Shown here: one piece after another, positions 1 to 6,999 of the stretch | Layout of the letters: each line of letters starts with the position of its first letter | How positions within the stretch are numbered: the stretch's first letter is position 1 | DNA from: Novipirellula caenicola | GTDB taxonomy: Bacteria > Planctomycetota > Planctomycetia > Pirellulales > Pirellulaceae | Direction: 5' to 3' | Assembly: GCF_039545035.1 (NCBI RefSeq) | Contig: NZ_BAABRO010000025.1 | Location: 26,426-90,425, forward strand | DNA length: 64,000 nt | Notes under the pieces: model-generated | What the model saw: only the letters and a program-made list of their open reading frames with translations | Told to the model about the DNA's origin: nothing | Databases searched by the model: none | Made by a program: the position numbers and the translations under genes

Positions 1-78
1 ACTTCTTTGAAGAGTCAAGAACAATGCAAAACATCGCAGCTATTCGGGAGGCAAGAATCGTTTACCCACAGCGATGAC

Positions 79-198
79 CGGCATTCGTTCGGCATTCGTT
101 CGGCATTGCGTGAAATGTTCGGCATTCTATCGGTGTTCGCCATGTAACGCCTTTGAACGTTTCCATTGCTCCCCTATCGTTCGGAAAACACCCCGAAC
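79..198. promoter_or_regulatory. Operator-like repeats upstream of the first element gene
   Basis: The heptamer CGGCATT occurs at 79, 90, 101 and 120. The first three are spaced exactly 11 bp, about one helical turn, and form a CGGCATTCGTT tandem. Further in, GTTCGG (179-184) and CCGAAC (193-198) form a dyad with an 8-bp centre, directly before the Shine-Dalgarno sequence of the HTH gene at 214. Phased short repeats of this kind fit binding by small excisionase or AlpA-like proteins, which are encoded just downstream. The role is inferred from spacing only. Confidence 0.4.
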
Positions 199-213
199 AC
201 CGGAGGGCACTCA

Positions 214-429
214 ATGCCGAAGACAATTAACGTCGACCGAAACGCGGTCTATCGGTTGTCGGATGCCGCGATTCTTTGCGGACTGACAAACCACGCGGTT
301 CAATGCGCAATCAAAGCGGGCGAGCTGCCCGCCACCAAGCGAAGCCGACGAACTTACATCGAAGGTGATGCGCTTTGGCGGTGGATCACTGGACGGCCCC
401 AAGCAACGGAGGCCGCCAACCGTGGTTGA
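214..429 (+). CDS. Small HTH/excisionase-like DNA-binding protein (71 aa)
   Basis: A 71-residue basic protein. Residues 8-45 (VYRLSDAAILCGLTNHAV...) have the pattern of a MerR/AlpA-type winged helix-turn-helix, followed by a conserved-looking WITGRP near the end. The ATG at 214 is preferred over an upstream start at 166 because GGAGGG (202-207) sits at proper distance. The gene overlaps the next one by 8 bp, which suggests translational coupling. Proteins of this size next to a tyrosine integrase commonly act as recombination directionality factors or repressors. The exact role is not resolved. Confidence 0.6.
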   Translation: MPKTINVDRNAVYRLSDAAILCGLTNHAVQCAIKAGELPATKRSRRTYIEGDALWRWITGRPQATEAANRG

Positions 430-745
430 ACAATTGTTGTTGTGGTCCGATAGCGATGCCGACGCTTCCCCGCCGATCGTCGCCCCAGCGAATGAACCGC
501 CGCCCGCGTTGCAATTGCAACCGATGGACGATAGCCCTCCACAACTAATCACATCGGGCTTGATTGCTGTGACATTGAATGAATCGGCCCGCCGTGTTCG
601 TGGCGTGCTGGCGACACGTCCCGACATCAAGCCCGCCGCGTTTGCGGGGCGGACTCGGCTTTACACTTCCGCCGCTGTCGCGAGGGTTCGCCACGAACTC
701 AACGCGATTGATGCGAAGCGATGCCGACGGGAGGAAATGCAATGA
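422..745 (+). CDS. Small hypothetical protein of the element (107 aa)
   Basis: Start chosen as the GTG at 422, which overlaps the stop of the previous gene; an in-frame ATG lies further up at 365. The first 40 residues are Pro/Ala/Asp rich. The last 55 (ITSGLIAVTLNESARRVRG...) look like a folded DNA-binding segment: a predicted helix pair followed by an AGRTRLYTSAAVARVRHEL stretch that resembles the wing and recognition part of excisionase-type HTH domains. It ends in an ATGA overlap with the next gene, so 214-1005 reads as one translationally coupled operon. No family assigned. Confidence 0.5.
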   Translation: MVEQLLLWSDSDADASPPIVAPANEPPPALQLQPMDDSPPQLITSGLIAVTLNESARRVRGVLATRPDIKPAAFAGRTRLYTSAAVARVRHELNAIDAKRCRREEMQ

Positions 746-1005
746 GCGAAGCAACGCTTTCCCCTGCGGACCTTAGCGCACTGGCGGACCTAGTTGCAAA
801 TCGGCTTGCCGACAAATTGCGATCGGCACCGCTGCTTATCACGAAAGACGAGCTTGCCAAGCGAACCACGCTCAGTCTTTCGTCGATTGAACGCCGCGTA
901 AACGATGGGACGTTGCCCGCCGTCCGCGTTGGCCGCCGCGTTCTGTTTTCACCCGATGCCGTTGTTCAAGCATTGTCGACCAATGAAAGAGCCCCAAAGG
1001 TTTAA
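742..1005 (+). CDS. Excisionase/AlpA-like HTH protein (87 aa)
   Basis: Residues 36-75 read ITKDELAKRTTLSLSSIERR followed by VNDGTLPAVRVGRRVLFSPDAV. This is the classic excisionase-family pattern: an HTH, then a short wing ending in a bulky-x-x-D segment. The start is the ATG at 742, in an ATGA overlap with the preceding stop and preceded by GGGAGGA (729-735). The stop codon lies in the loop of a terminator hairpin. Likely role: control of integrase directionality or of element genes. It is the clearest DNA-binding protein of the three-gene cluster. Confidence 0.7.
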   Translation: MSEATLSPADLSALADLVANRLADKLRSAPLLITKDELAKRTTLSLSSIERRVNDGTLPAVRVGRRVLFSPDAVVQALSTNERAPKV

Positions 1006-1021
1006 CCCTCTGGGGCTCTTT
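987..1021 (+). terminator. Intrinsic terminator after the HTH operon
   Basis: AAAGAGCCCC and GGGGCTCTTT form a perfect 10-bp stem with additional inner pairing (CCAAAGG/CCTCTGG), followed by a short T-rich tract. The stop codon of the 742-1005 gene is inside the loop, so translating ribosomes would overlap the hairpin. Confidence 0.6.
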
Positions 1022-1025
1022 GTTG

Positions 1026-1589
1026 ATGCGATGGCGACCAAACCCCGCAAACCCAAGACTTATCATAGTGACCACTCCAAACGACGAACACCGCCGCCGT
1101 GAGCGGTTGCGTTGCTTGATTGCCAAACATTGGCGAGAGCAAGGCCGCCGGAATGATTGGACCGATGCCGAAATAGAACAAGCGATCGACGCCGCGATAG
1201 AACGCGAAAACGCTCGGCACTCGGCAACCAGCAGGCCTGGACGAACAGAGCACACCACGCCGCCGGTTCAAGCAACGATGTTTGATGCCGACGAAGCAAC
1301 GCGGCGAACTCGCCAAGACGCCGCCGAAAATGCTCGCCCAAAGCAATCAAGCCGCCGCGATGCGATCGAACTATGGGTAGCATCCAAAGGTGACACCGGG
1401 GCGACGCGGGATGAAATCTCGATTGCGTTTTCACTTCCGATTCAATCGGTTTGCTCGCCCGTTCGTGACCTAGTTAGGACGGGACGGTTGCGGAACACTC
1501 GCCACAAGCGACCAACACGGCAAGGTGAACTCGCAACCGTGGTTGTCTCGGCATTACTTCCGCGTGAATCGAGCGAGGGCGGCAAGTGA
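1026..1589 (+). CDS. Hypothetical element protein with a possible winged helix (187 aa)
   Basis: The N-terminal half (HRRRERLRCLIAKHWREQGR, then DWTDAEIEQAIDAAIEREN) is helical and charged. The C-terminal half (residues about 120-175; DAIELWVASKGDTGATRDEI, then SIAFSLPIQSVCSPVRDLVR) matches a winged-helix pattern: a helix, a T/S-rich turn, a recognition helix and a basic wing. ATG at 1026 is used; a GTG at 1068 is an equally plausible start because the conserved-looking part begins just after it. The stop overlaps the GTG start of the next gene (GTGA), so the two are probably coupled. Function unknown. Confidence 0.55.
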   Translation: MRWRPNPANPRLIIVTTPNDEHRRRERLRCLIAKHWREQGRRNDWTDAEIEQAIDAAIERENARHSATSRPGRTEHTTPPVQATMFDADEATRRTRQDAAENARPKQSSRRDAIELWVASKGDTGATRDEISIAFSLPIQSVCSPVRDLVRTGRLRNTRHKRPTRQGELATVVVSALLPRESSEGGK

Positions 1590-2722
1590 ACTGCCCACAA
1601 ACGCGGATCGATCGAGGGGAACAACTGCGATTGATCCGAGATTATCAACCGCCGTTGTTTCGATGCGACGACGCCAAAGGCGTTGCGACCTGCAAGATCA
1701 AGGCGGTACTCAAAGCGATTGATGATCGCGCGGGCGATGCGAACAAACGGCAAGTTTGCAGAGCGGCACAAGTGACGCTCGCGCAAGATGCGGGCATCAA
1801 ATCCACGACTACGGTAGGTAGGGCTTTTCACGCGTTGTGCGTTTACGGTGTGGTTACGAATCTTGGCCGCCGATGCAGAGGCAGAGGTGGGGCCGTTATC
1901 CATTGCCGCGTGAATTTTGAAACGTTGAAACGTCTAATTGATGGCAACGATCACGAAGGCGAAACCAAGTTGCAACCGTTAATGATTGGTTCGACCGAAA
2001 ACGACAAACCAACCATTAACCAGTGCACGACCAAACCACACTCAGTAAGCGACCAACCATTAACCAGTGCAGGACCTAACATTAACCAGTGGGTACAACC
2101 CGCCCCCGACCCGCCAATAACCCGCCCCACACCCGCCCCCAATCGACAATCGGGGGAGTGGGTGGCGTTGGTTGATGAATTGCACTTGATGGGAATGCAC
2201 ACCGCCCCCGATGCGATCAAAGCCGCCCGGACTCGCAAAGCGCCGCCCGAGTACGTTCGTTTTTTGATCGACGATGCCAAGCGAAAAGGGGCAAGCAATG
2301 GTTTACTTTGCAATTGGATCAAAGGCACGACAACACACGCTGTGACACCCGAGCGGTTTGAACGGACGGAGGCTCAGAAAATAACCGAACGTGTCCAAGC
2401 CGCCGGAATTGAACGCGGTGCGGATCAACTTGCGATCGACTCGGCAACCTTTAAAGAGTTGACCAAGCACGGGCTCGAGCGTTTCGCTACCGACGCCCAA
2501 CGCAAAGCCCCTGCCCAATGGGAAACCAAACAGAAAGCCGCTGCAGCATCGGCGGACATCCCGCCCGTTTTGATCGAAGGGGCCCGAGCTTTGGACGCGA
2601 AGCCGCCGAAACCCAACGCGAAATTCAAACGGGCTTCCAGCCATTCCACCAAGTCAAACGACCGCCGCCGCGAACTTGATCGGCAATTGGCAGAACTTGG
2701 CAGTGGATCGACGACGCGATAA
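1586..2722 (+). CDS. Putative replication-type protein carrying internal iteron-like repeats
   Basis: 378 aa, GTG start in a GTGA overlap with the preceding gene. Residues about 15-115 look like a winged-helix domain (LRLIRDYQPPLFRCD..., QVCRAAQVTLAQDAGIKSTT, VGRAFHALCVYGVVTNLG), the organisation seen at the N-termini of many plasmid and ICE replication or primase-recruiting proteins. A low-complexity Pro/Thr linker (about 140-185) contains the 22-bp DNA repeats listed separately. The C-terminal part is basic and helical, with a weak DnaD-like feel (EWVALVDELHLMG... YVRFLIDDAKRKG). No catalytic motif seen. Assignment to replication rests on this architecture and the repeats and is inference. 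Confidence 0.45.
   Translation: MNCPQTRIDRGEQLRLIRDYQPPLFRCDDAKGVATCKIKAVLKAIDDRAGDANKRQVCRAAQVTLAQDAGIKSTTTVGRAFHALCVYGVVTNLGRRCRGRGGAVIHCRVNFETLKRLIDGNDHEGETKLQPLMIGSTENDKPTINQCTTKPHSVSDQPLTSAGPNINQWVQPAPDPPITRPTPAPNRQSGEWVALVDELHLMGMHTAPDAIKAARTRKAPPEYVRFLIDDAKRKGASNGLLCNWIKGTTTHAVTPERFERTEAQKITERVQAAGIERGADQLAIDSATFKELTKHGLERFATDAQRKAPAQWETKQKAAAASADIPPVLIEGARALDAKPPKPNAKFKRASSHSTKSNDRRRELDRQLAELGSGSTTR
2005..2092 (+). repeat. Iteron-like 22-bp direct repeats inside the 1586-2722 gene
   Basis: ATTAACCAGTG occurs exactly at 2015, 2059 and 2081, each preceded by ACCA/TAAC sequence. The spacings are 44 and 22 bp. The position expected for a fourth unit (2037) holds a degraded version that keeps CAGT. 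Because 22 is not a multiple of three, the repeats are read in different frames (INQC, LTSA, INQW), so selection on protein sequence does not explain them. Two-turn phasing is typical of replication iterons. Confidence 0.6.
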
Positions 2723-2834
2723 CCGATAACCTTAATTCCGCTACGGCTAGGGCATGCAACCCGAAAACCGGCTTCCCGAGCTGGCCCGCCGTGGCGTTTC
2801 CTTTCATTCGGGATCAACTACGGGAGTTGTATCT

Positions 2835-4199
2835 GTGGCATCACTACGCAAAGAGATTGACCGGGGCCGCGTTGGCTGGCGGTTGCAATTACGAGTCAAC
2901 GGGCACCGCCGATCACTTTGGATTGGCGAAGCATCCAAGCGGGTTGCAAGCGGTGTCGCTCGACACGTTGAAGAGCTGGCCCTTGCCAAAGAGTCTGGGC
3001 ACCAAGCCGACGCGGGGCACATTCAGTGGGCAAACTCGCTTGAAGGCCGCATGCGTGACACGCTGACGAAATGGGGATTGATCGAACCGGCCAACCCAAA
3101 GCGATCGAGCGACGCGGGGCGATTGCTGGGGCCGTGCTTGGACGCCTACCTTGCATCACGCACCGATTGTAAGCCGCGAACGATTAGCAACTACAAGCAA
3201 GCCCGCCGGTTGCTTTGCGAGTACTTCGGCGAACGCCACTCTATCCGAACCATCACGCCCGCCGACGCTGACCGCTGGCGCCGTTGGTTGCTCGCCCGCG
3301 TTGTCAAAAAAGCAACCGAAACGACACCGGCCGAAACGATGGCAATTGCCACGGTGTCAAAACACATCAAGCGAACCAAGACGATGTTCACTGATGCGGT
3401 ACGGGATCGGTTGTTGAGTGCAAACCCGTTCGCCGATCAAAAGGGAGGGAACGAAGCGAACAAAGCCCGCCATCACTTCGTTGATCGAACCGCGAGCGCT
3501 GCAGTTTTGAAAGCCTGCCCCGATCACGACTGGCGGTTGATCTTCGCATTGCCGCGTTTTGGTGGGTTGCGTTGCCCGACGGAAGTTACCGGGCTGACCT
3601 GGGCCGACATTGACTGGGCAGAGAATCGGATCCGCATCGACTCGGTTAAGACCGGGTTGCGGTTTTGCCCGATCTTTCCCGAACTGCGACCAATCCTTGA
3701 TGCCGCGTTCCACGCTGCCCCCCCCGGTTCCACGCATTGCGTGCAACGCTACCGTGGCGCCGTGAACCTGGGAACGCAGATGAAACGGATCATTGAAAAC
3801 GCGGGGCAAGTGCCATGGCCGAAAACGTTCGTTAATCTGCGATCGACACGGCGAACGGAATTGCAAGAAGCGTTCCCCAGTCACGTTGTCGATGAATGGC
3901 TGGGGCATTCGACCAAGACGGCCGAAACGCACTATTTGCAAGTGACGGCTGACCACTGGGCCGCCGGAGCAATCAAGCCGACGGGACAACCGGCCAACGA
4001 TGGGGCCGATCCTGGCGGTGTCACTGGCGGTGTCATCGTTGCACGTCAAGACAATTCAGGGCACAGCACCGATACGAAAAAAGCCCGCGTTTTGCGGGCT
4101 TCTGACGCATCTTGGCCGCCCATGAAAAGCGACTCAGTACCCCCACAAGGGCTCGAACCTTGGACAAACGGATTAAGAGTCCGTTGCTCTACCAACTGA
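2835..4199 (+). CDS. Tyrosine recombinase/integrase
   Basis: 454 aa from the GTG at 2835, which has GGGAG (2822-2826) upstream; the frame is open back to an ATG at 2754 but that part looks non-conserved. Order of parts: an N-terminal arm-binding-like segment (SLRKEIDRGRVGWRLQLRVN), a core-binding SAM-like domain (about 110-220), then the catalytic domain with Arg in GGLRCPTEVTGLTW (about 245), the second Arg box as NLRSTRRTEL with Asn where His is usual, WLGHS, and nucleophile Tyr in AETHYLQV (about 366). After the catalytic domain there is a low-complexity tail, and the last 17 codons are the antisense of tRNA-Lys. The tail also spans the tRNA's terminator. Should catalyse site-specific integration at this tRNA. 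Confidence 0.85.
   Translation: MASLRKEIDRGRVGWRLQLRVNGHRRSLWIGEASKRVASGVARHVEELALAKESGHQADAGHIQWANSLEGRMRDTLTKWGLIEPANPKRSSDAGRLLGPCLDAYLASRTDCKPRTISNYKQARRLLCEYFGERHSIRTITPADADRWRRWLLARVVKKATETTPAETMAIATVSKHIKRTKTMFTDAVRDRLLSANPFADQKGGNEANKARHHFVDRTASAAVLKACPDHDWRLIFALPRFGGLRCPTEVTGLTWADIDWAENRIRIDSVKTGLRFCPIFPELRPILDAAFHAAPPGSTHCVQRYRGAVNLGTQMKRIIENAGQVPWPKTFVNLRSTRRTELQEAFPSHVVDEWLGHSTKTAETHYLQVTADHWAAGAIKPTGQPANDGADPGGVTGGVIVARQDNSGHSTDTKKARVLRASDASWPPMKSDSVPPQGLEPWTNGLRVRCSTN
4077..4103 (-). terminator. Terminator of the tRNA-Lys transcript
   Basis: Read on the minus strand this is AGCCCGC, loop AAAAC, GCGGGCT, followed by a run of T. It lies 35 bp beyond the 3' end of the minus-strand tRNA and within the antisense integrase tail. 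The T-run faces the correct way for the tRNA, not for the integrase. Confidence 0.65.
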
Positions 4200-4210
4200 G
4201 CTATAGGGGC
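4138..4210 (-). tRNA. tRNA-Lys (anticodon CTT)
   Basis: Read on the minus strand the 73-nt molecule folds as a full cloverleaf: acceptor GCCCCTA/TGGGGGT, D arm GCTC-AGTTGGTA-GAGC, anticodon arm ACGGA-CTCTTAA-TCCGT with anticodon CTT, and T arm CAAGG-TTCGAGC-CCTTG. The first acceptor pair is a G-T wobble. CCA is not encoded. Its 3' end faces the integrase and is the probable attachment site of the element. Confidence 0.95.
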
Positions 4211-4311
4211 GTGTTCGATGGGGAAACCGTGGTTTCCGTCACATCAACGAGCCAATTTTAACAACTTCTTCGAGGCTCGCAATAACCGGTTCGACAATTT
4301 CCAACGCCTCG

Positions 4312-5790
4312 TCACTGGCCGCTCGGGGGTGCCGGTAACGCTCGCAAAATCCCTTCCGCTTTGGTCCATGTCTCTGCTTCTTCGCTCACGGGATTGCTCC
4401 GCGCCGTGATTCCGCCTCCGACCGGAATCTGCCACTGGCCACCCGCGGCAGTGACGGTGCGAATCAGGATGTTAAATTCGGCATGTCCGGAACAACTGAT
4501 GTATCCCATCGATCCGCAATAGGGGCCGCGGCGGTCGGGTTCCAGCTCCGCGATCGTTCGCATCGCTTCGATTTTTGGAGCCCCCGTCACGCTGCCGCCT
4601 GGAAAACATGCCTTCAGCAAATCGATCACATTGCAATCGTCTCGCAGCGTTCCCTCGACGATCGAAACCAAATGCTGGACAAACTGATAGCGTTCGACTT
4701 GGCACAATTTGCGGACTTGCACGCTGTCGTCGCGGCAGACACGCGAAAGATCGTTTCGCATCAGGTCGACGATCATGATGTTTTCGGCACGGTCTTTCAA
4801 ACTTTGCTGCAGTGACTCGGCAAGCCGCTGGTCGGCAGCGGCGTCGCCGGTCCGCGGCACCGTCCCTTTGATCGGCCGTGTCTGGACGTGGCGGCCATCG
4901 AGTTTCAAGAACAATTCCGGCGAGCTGCTGAGCACTTCGAATTCGTCGCCGTGGTAATAGACGCTGTAGGGTGCGGGGTTGACCATCCGAAGTCGGCGAT
5001 ACAGTTCGGCAGACGGCATCACCGCGGGATGCAGTAATCGCTGCGCTAGATTGACTTGGAACGAATCGCCACTGCGAATTCGGTTGACCACGTCCGCGAC
5101 AGCATCGCGGAACGCTTGGCTGCTGAAGTTGCTGGTGACTTGCGTGCGATCACACGGGCCCGCCTGGTCATAGGGGGCGGCCTGGTTATGCTGGCTAGTC
5201 TGAGCACGCGACGTCGCCGTTTGCTCGCTGGTTTTTAATGCCTGCTGAATTTGATCTTCGATCTCGTCGGCTCGCATGATCGCTCGTTCGAGTTGGCCGG
5301 GACCAGCTACCAGGCCATCGTTGTCCTCGAAACCTTGGCAAATCAACCACGACGTCTCCTCGGCGTGGTCCATCGCGATCGTCCAACCGTACAAACCGAG
5401 TGACATCGCGGGCGTGGGCAGGTCATTGCGACGCGACACCCCAATTCGCTCGAGCCATGTTGCGGCTTCGTATCCGATCAATCCCGCGATGCCGCCCTGC
5501 ATCGGTGGCAAGTTCGCAGCTCGGATCGAAGGTAGTTGGCGATACCACCGCTGCAGCACCGGCCAGGGATCAGGATCCCCCACGTTGGCCACCAGGGTTG
5601 CGACCGGGTCGGACATCAAAAATGAATATCGTGGCGGCGGCACGTCATCATCGGCCGGCGATGTCGGTTTGGGGACCGAATCAAACCAGAGGCATCCAGG
5701 CCGAGTGGCAAAGTGCGGAAAGACACGCTCGATCGAAAAATCGTCCGAGAGCCGGCGAATGACAGGGAGAGAAAGGGGCGAGCGAGTCAT
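4312..5790 (-). CDS. pabB: Aminodeoxychorismate synthase component I
   Basis: 492 aa, chorismate-binding enzyme of the TrpE/PabB family, converting chorismate with ammonia to aminodeoxychorismate for folate synthesis. The N-terminal lobe is followed by a Gln/Thr/Ser-rich linker (about 190-220), then the catalytic chorismate-binding domain (SGDSFQVNLAQRL, SPELFLKLDG, PIKGT near residue 307, DRAENIMIVDLMRNDL, PGGSVTGAPKIEAM, YCGSMGYIS, GGGITARSNPVSEEAE). PIKGT, rather than PIAGT, points to PabB over TrpE because its lysine forms the covalent intermediate in PabB. The glutaminase partner PabA is not next to it. It faces the tRNA and stands alone. Confidence 0.88.
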   Translation of the reverse strand: MTRSPLSLPVIRRLSDDFSIERVFPHFATRPGCLWFDSVPKPTSPADDDVPPPRYSFLMSDPVATLVANVGDPDPWPVLQRWYRQLPSIRAANLPPMQGGIAGLIGYEAATWLERIGVSRRNDLPTPAMSLGLYGWTIAMDHAEETSWLICQGFEDNDGLVAGPGQLERAIMRADEIEDQIQQALKTSEQTATSRAQTSQHNQAAPYDQAGPCDRTQVTSNFSSQAFRDAVADVVNRIRSGDSFQVNLAQRLLHPAVMPSAELYRRLRMVNPAPYSVYYHGDEFEVLSSSPELFLKLDGRHVQTRPIKGTVPRTGDAAADQRLAESLQQSLKDRAENIMIVDLMRNDLSRVCRDDSVQVRKLCQVERYQFVQHLVSIVEGTLRDDCNVIDLLKACFPGGSVTGAPKIEAMRTIAELEPDRRGPYCGSMGYISCSGHAEFNILIRTVTAAGGQWQIPVGGGITARSNPVSEEAETWTKAEGILRALPAPPSGQ

Positions 5791-6002
5791 GTTGATAAAG
5801 CTAGCAGGAAGCCGCGGTTTCTCTAGGTGGCTTGATGTCGAAAAAAACGGGGGGCCAAACGGTCGGGGATTGGGACTCGATTCATTTGCAGCTATCTTTG
5901 ATCATGTGGCGGTCGAGCCCTACGCGACGATCACGCTGTGTGGGTTTCGATTCGTCTCGTTCCCGGTTCGGATTCGCAAAACTATTACCAATTAGCAGAT
6001 CG

Positions 6003-6809
6003 ATGCCATTCACTGTGACTCATATTGCCGCAGCGGTTCCGATTGCTTGGCTATGTCGATGGCGAGTGCCTTTTTCAGCATTGGCGATCGGATGTGCGAT
6101 CCCCGACATTGCCGCGTTCTATCCCGCCTGGATCGACTATCGAGCCACCCATTCGATCATGGGCATCTTGACGCACTGCTTGCCGATTGGAGTCGCGTTC
6201 TATTATCTGTACCAATCGCTGCTGAAACGTCCGCTTGCGGATCTATTGCCCAAACGACTCTCCGAGCGACTTTGGCCATGGTTGGACAAGCCGATCGATT
6301 TTTCGATCCCCGCGATCGCCGCGGTGATTGCGTGTGTCATGTTCGGCGCCGGAACGCATGTGTTGTGGGACTCGTTCACGCATGGCGGACGGTGGGGCGT
6401 CCAGCAATTTCCTGTTTTGAAGACGACGGCAATCTCGCTGAGTGACCGCGCGATCTCGTGGTATTCGGTGCTGCAACACCTTAGCTCGGTTGTGTTTTTG
6501 CCACCGATGTTATTGGGGTTCTACATCTGGATTCGGCGTCAACCGCGAGACCCCAACCAACGCTGCCATTTTCAATTGCCGCGATCGGTTACATGGCCCG
6601 TCTTGGGCCTGATGATGCTGACCATGGTCGCTCATCTGGTCTGGACGCGTCTAAAGCATCCGTCGGATTCACTGCTAGGCGTTGCCGCCTACAGCATCAA
6701 ACAAAGTGGTGCGCTGATGATGATCATCGTCCTGCTGTACTGCATCTCAATGCACGTGATTTGGGCATTGCAGCGTGACGAAACGCAGCCGACCGCAAGC
6801 GAAACGTAG
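6003..6809 (+). CDS. DUF4184-type integral membrane protein
   Basis: 268 aa. Start set at the ATG at 6003 (MPFTVTHIAAAVPIAWL), the usual N-terminus of this family; the frame is open further up to 5832 but that part is not protein-like. Early His and Asp residues (H7, CAIPDIAAFYP) and HSIMG, then HVLWDSFTHGGRWG, recur in DUF4184 and related YdjM-like membrane hydrolases, where the His/Asp residues may bind metal. Five or six hydrophobic segments are visible. The C-terminus is polar. It converges on the SNF2 gene. Substrate unknown. Confidence 0.75.
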   Translation: MPFTVTHIAAAVPIAWLCRWRVPFSALAIGCAIPDIAAFYPAWIDYRATHSIMGILTHCLPIGVAFYYLYQSLLKRPLADLLPKRLSERLWPWLDKPIDFSIPAIAAVIACVMFGAGTHVLWDSFTHGGRWGVQQFPVLKTTAISLSDRAISWYSVLQHLSSVVFLPPMLLGFYIWIRRQPRDPNQRCHFQLPRSVTWPVLGLMMLTMVAHLVWTRLKHPSDSLLGVAAYSIKQSGALMMIIVLLYCISMHVIWALQRDETQPTASET

Positions 6810-6926
6810 TGCGGATGCCCGATCTCGTCGAATCTTTCTCGCCCGCCGGCTGGTTCTTAATAACGCAGCGGCGCGGAGCAACGCAGGGAAGCATTTTTGA
6901 GGCGGCAAATCACGGCTTTTGCATTT

Positions 6927-6952
6927 CGTAGCTACGCTCGCCAGAGCGTGGA
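6927..6952. repeat. REP-like repeat copy
   Basis: CGTAGCTACGCTCGCCAGAG with following CG-rich bases, containing a perfect CGCTC-GCCA-GAGCG hairpin. The same sequence with one change is found at 22648-22674. This copy lies in the spacer between the convergent DUF4184 and SNF2 genes (6810-6999). Nothing else stands out in that spacer. Confidence 0.6.
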
Positions 6953-6999
6953 GGGTTACTGCAAACGCAACGCGTCTTTCCCGCTAGATCTCTTGCGAA

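Larger units (their letters stand above)
1..4210. mobile_element. Right part of a tRNA-Lys-associated integrative element
   Basis: The block runs from the window start to the tRNA-Lys gene. It carries small excisionase-like HTH genes, a replication-like gene with iteron-like repeats and a tyrosine integrase whose frame reads into the tRNA, all on the plus strand. The tRNA is on the minus strand, so its 3' end points left into this block. This is the usual arrangement when an element inserts at a tRNA 3' end. I found no second copy of the tRNA 3' segment near position 1, so the left attachment site should lie outside the window. No transfer or phage structural genes are visible. Whether it is an ICE, a satellite or an integrated plasmid cannot be decided here. 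Confidence 0.7.

Noticed and set aside
1..60. Left attachment site of the element at the window start
   Set aside because: No match to the tRNA-Lys 3' segment (GGTTCGAGCC...) was found there.
211..630. 139-codon minus-strand ORF in the element
   Set aside because: It covers three plus-strand genes that have Shine-Dalgarno sites and HTH patterns; its own product is low complexity.
4312..5790. trpE instead of pabB
   Set aside because: The PIKGT motif carries the Lys characteristic of aminodeoxychorismate synthase; TrpE has PIAGT. The trpA gene is 18 kb away, not adjacent.
5276..5995. 239-codon plus-strand ORF antisense to pabB
   Set aside because: It lies almost entirely opposite clear pabB coding sequence, lacks a ribosome site and has no recognisable fold.
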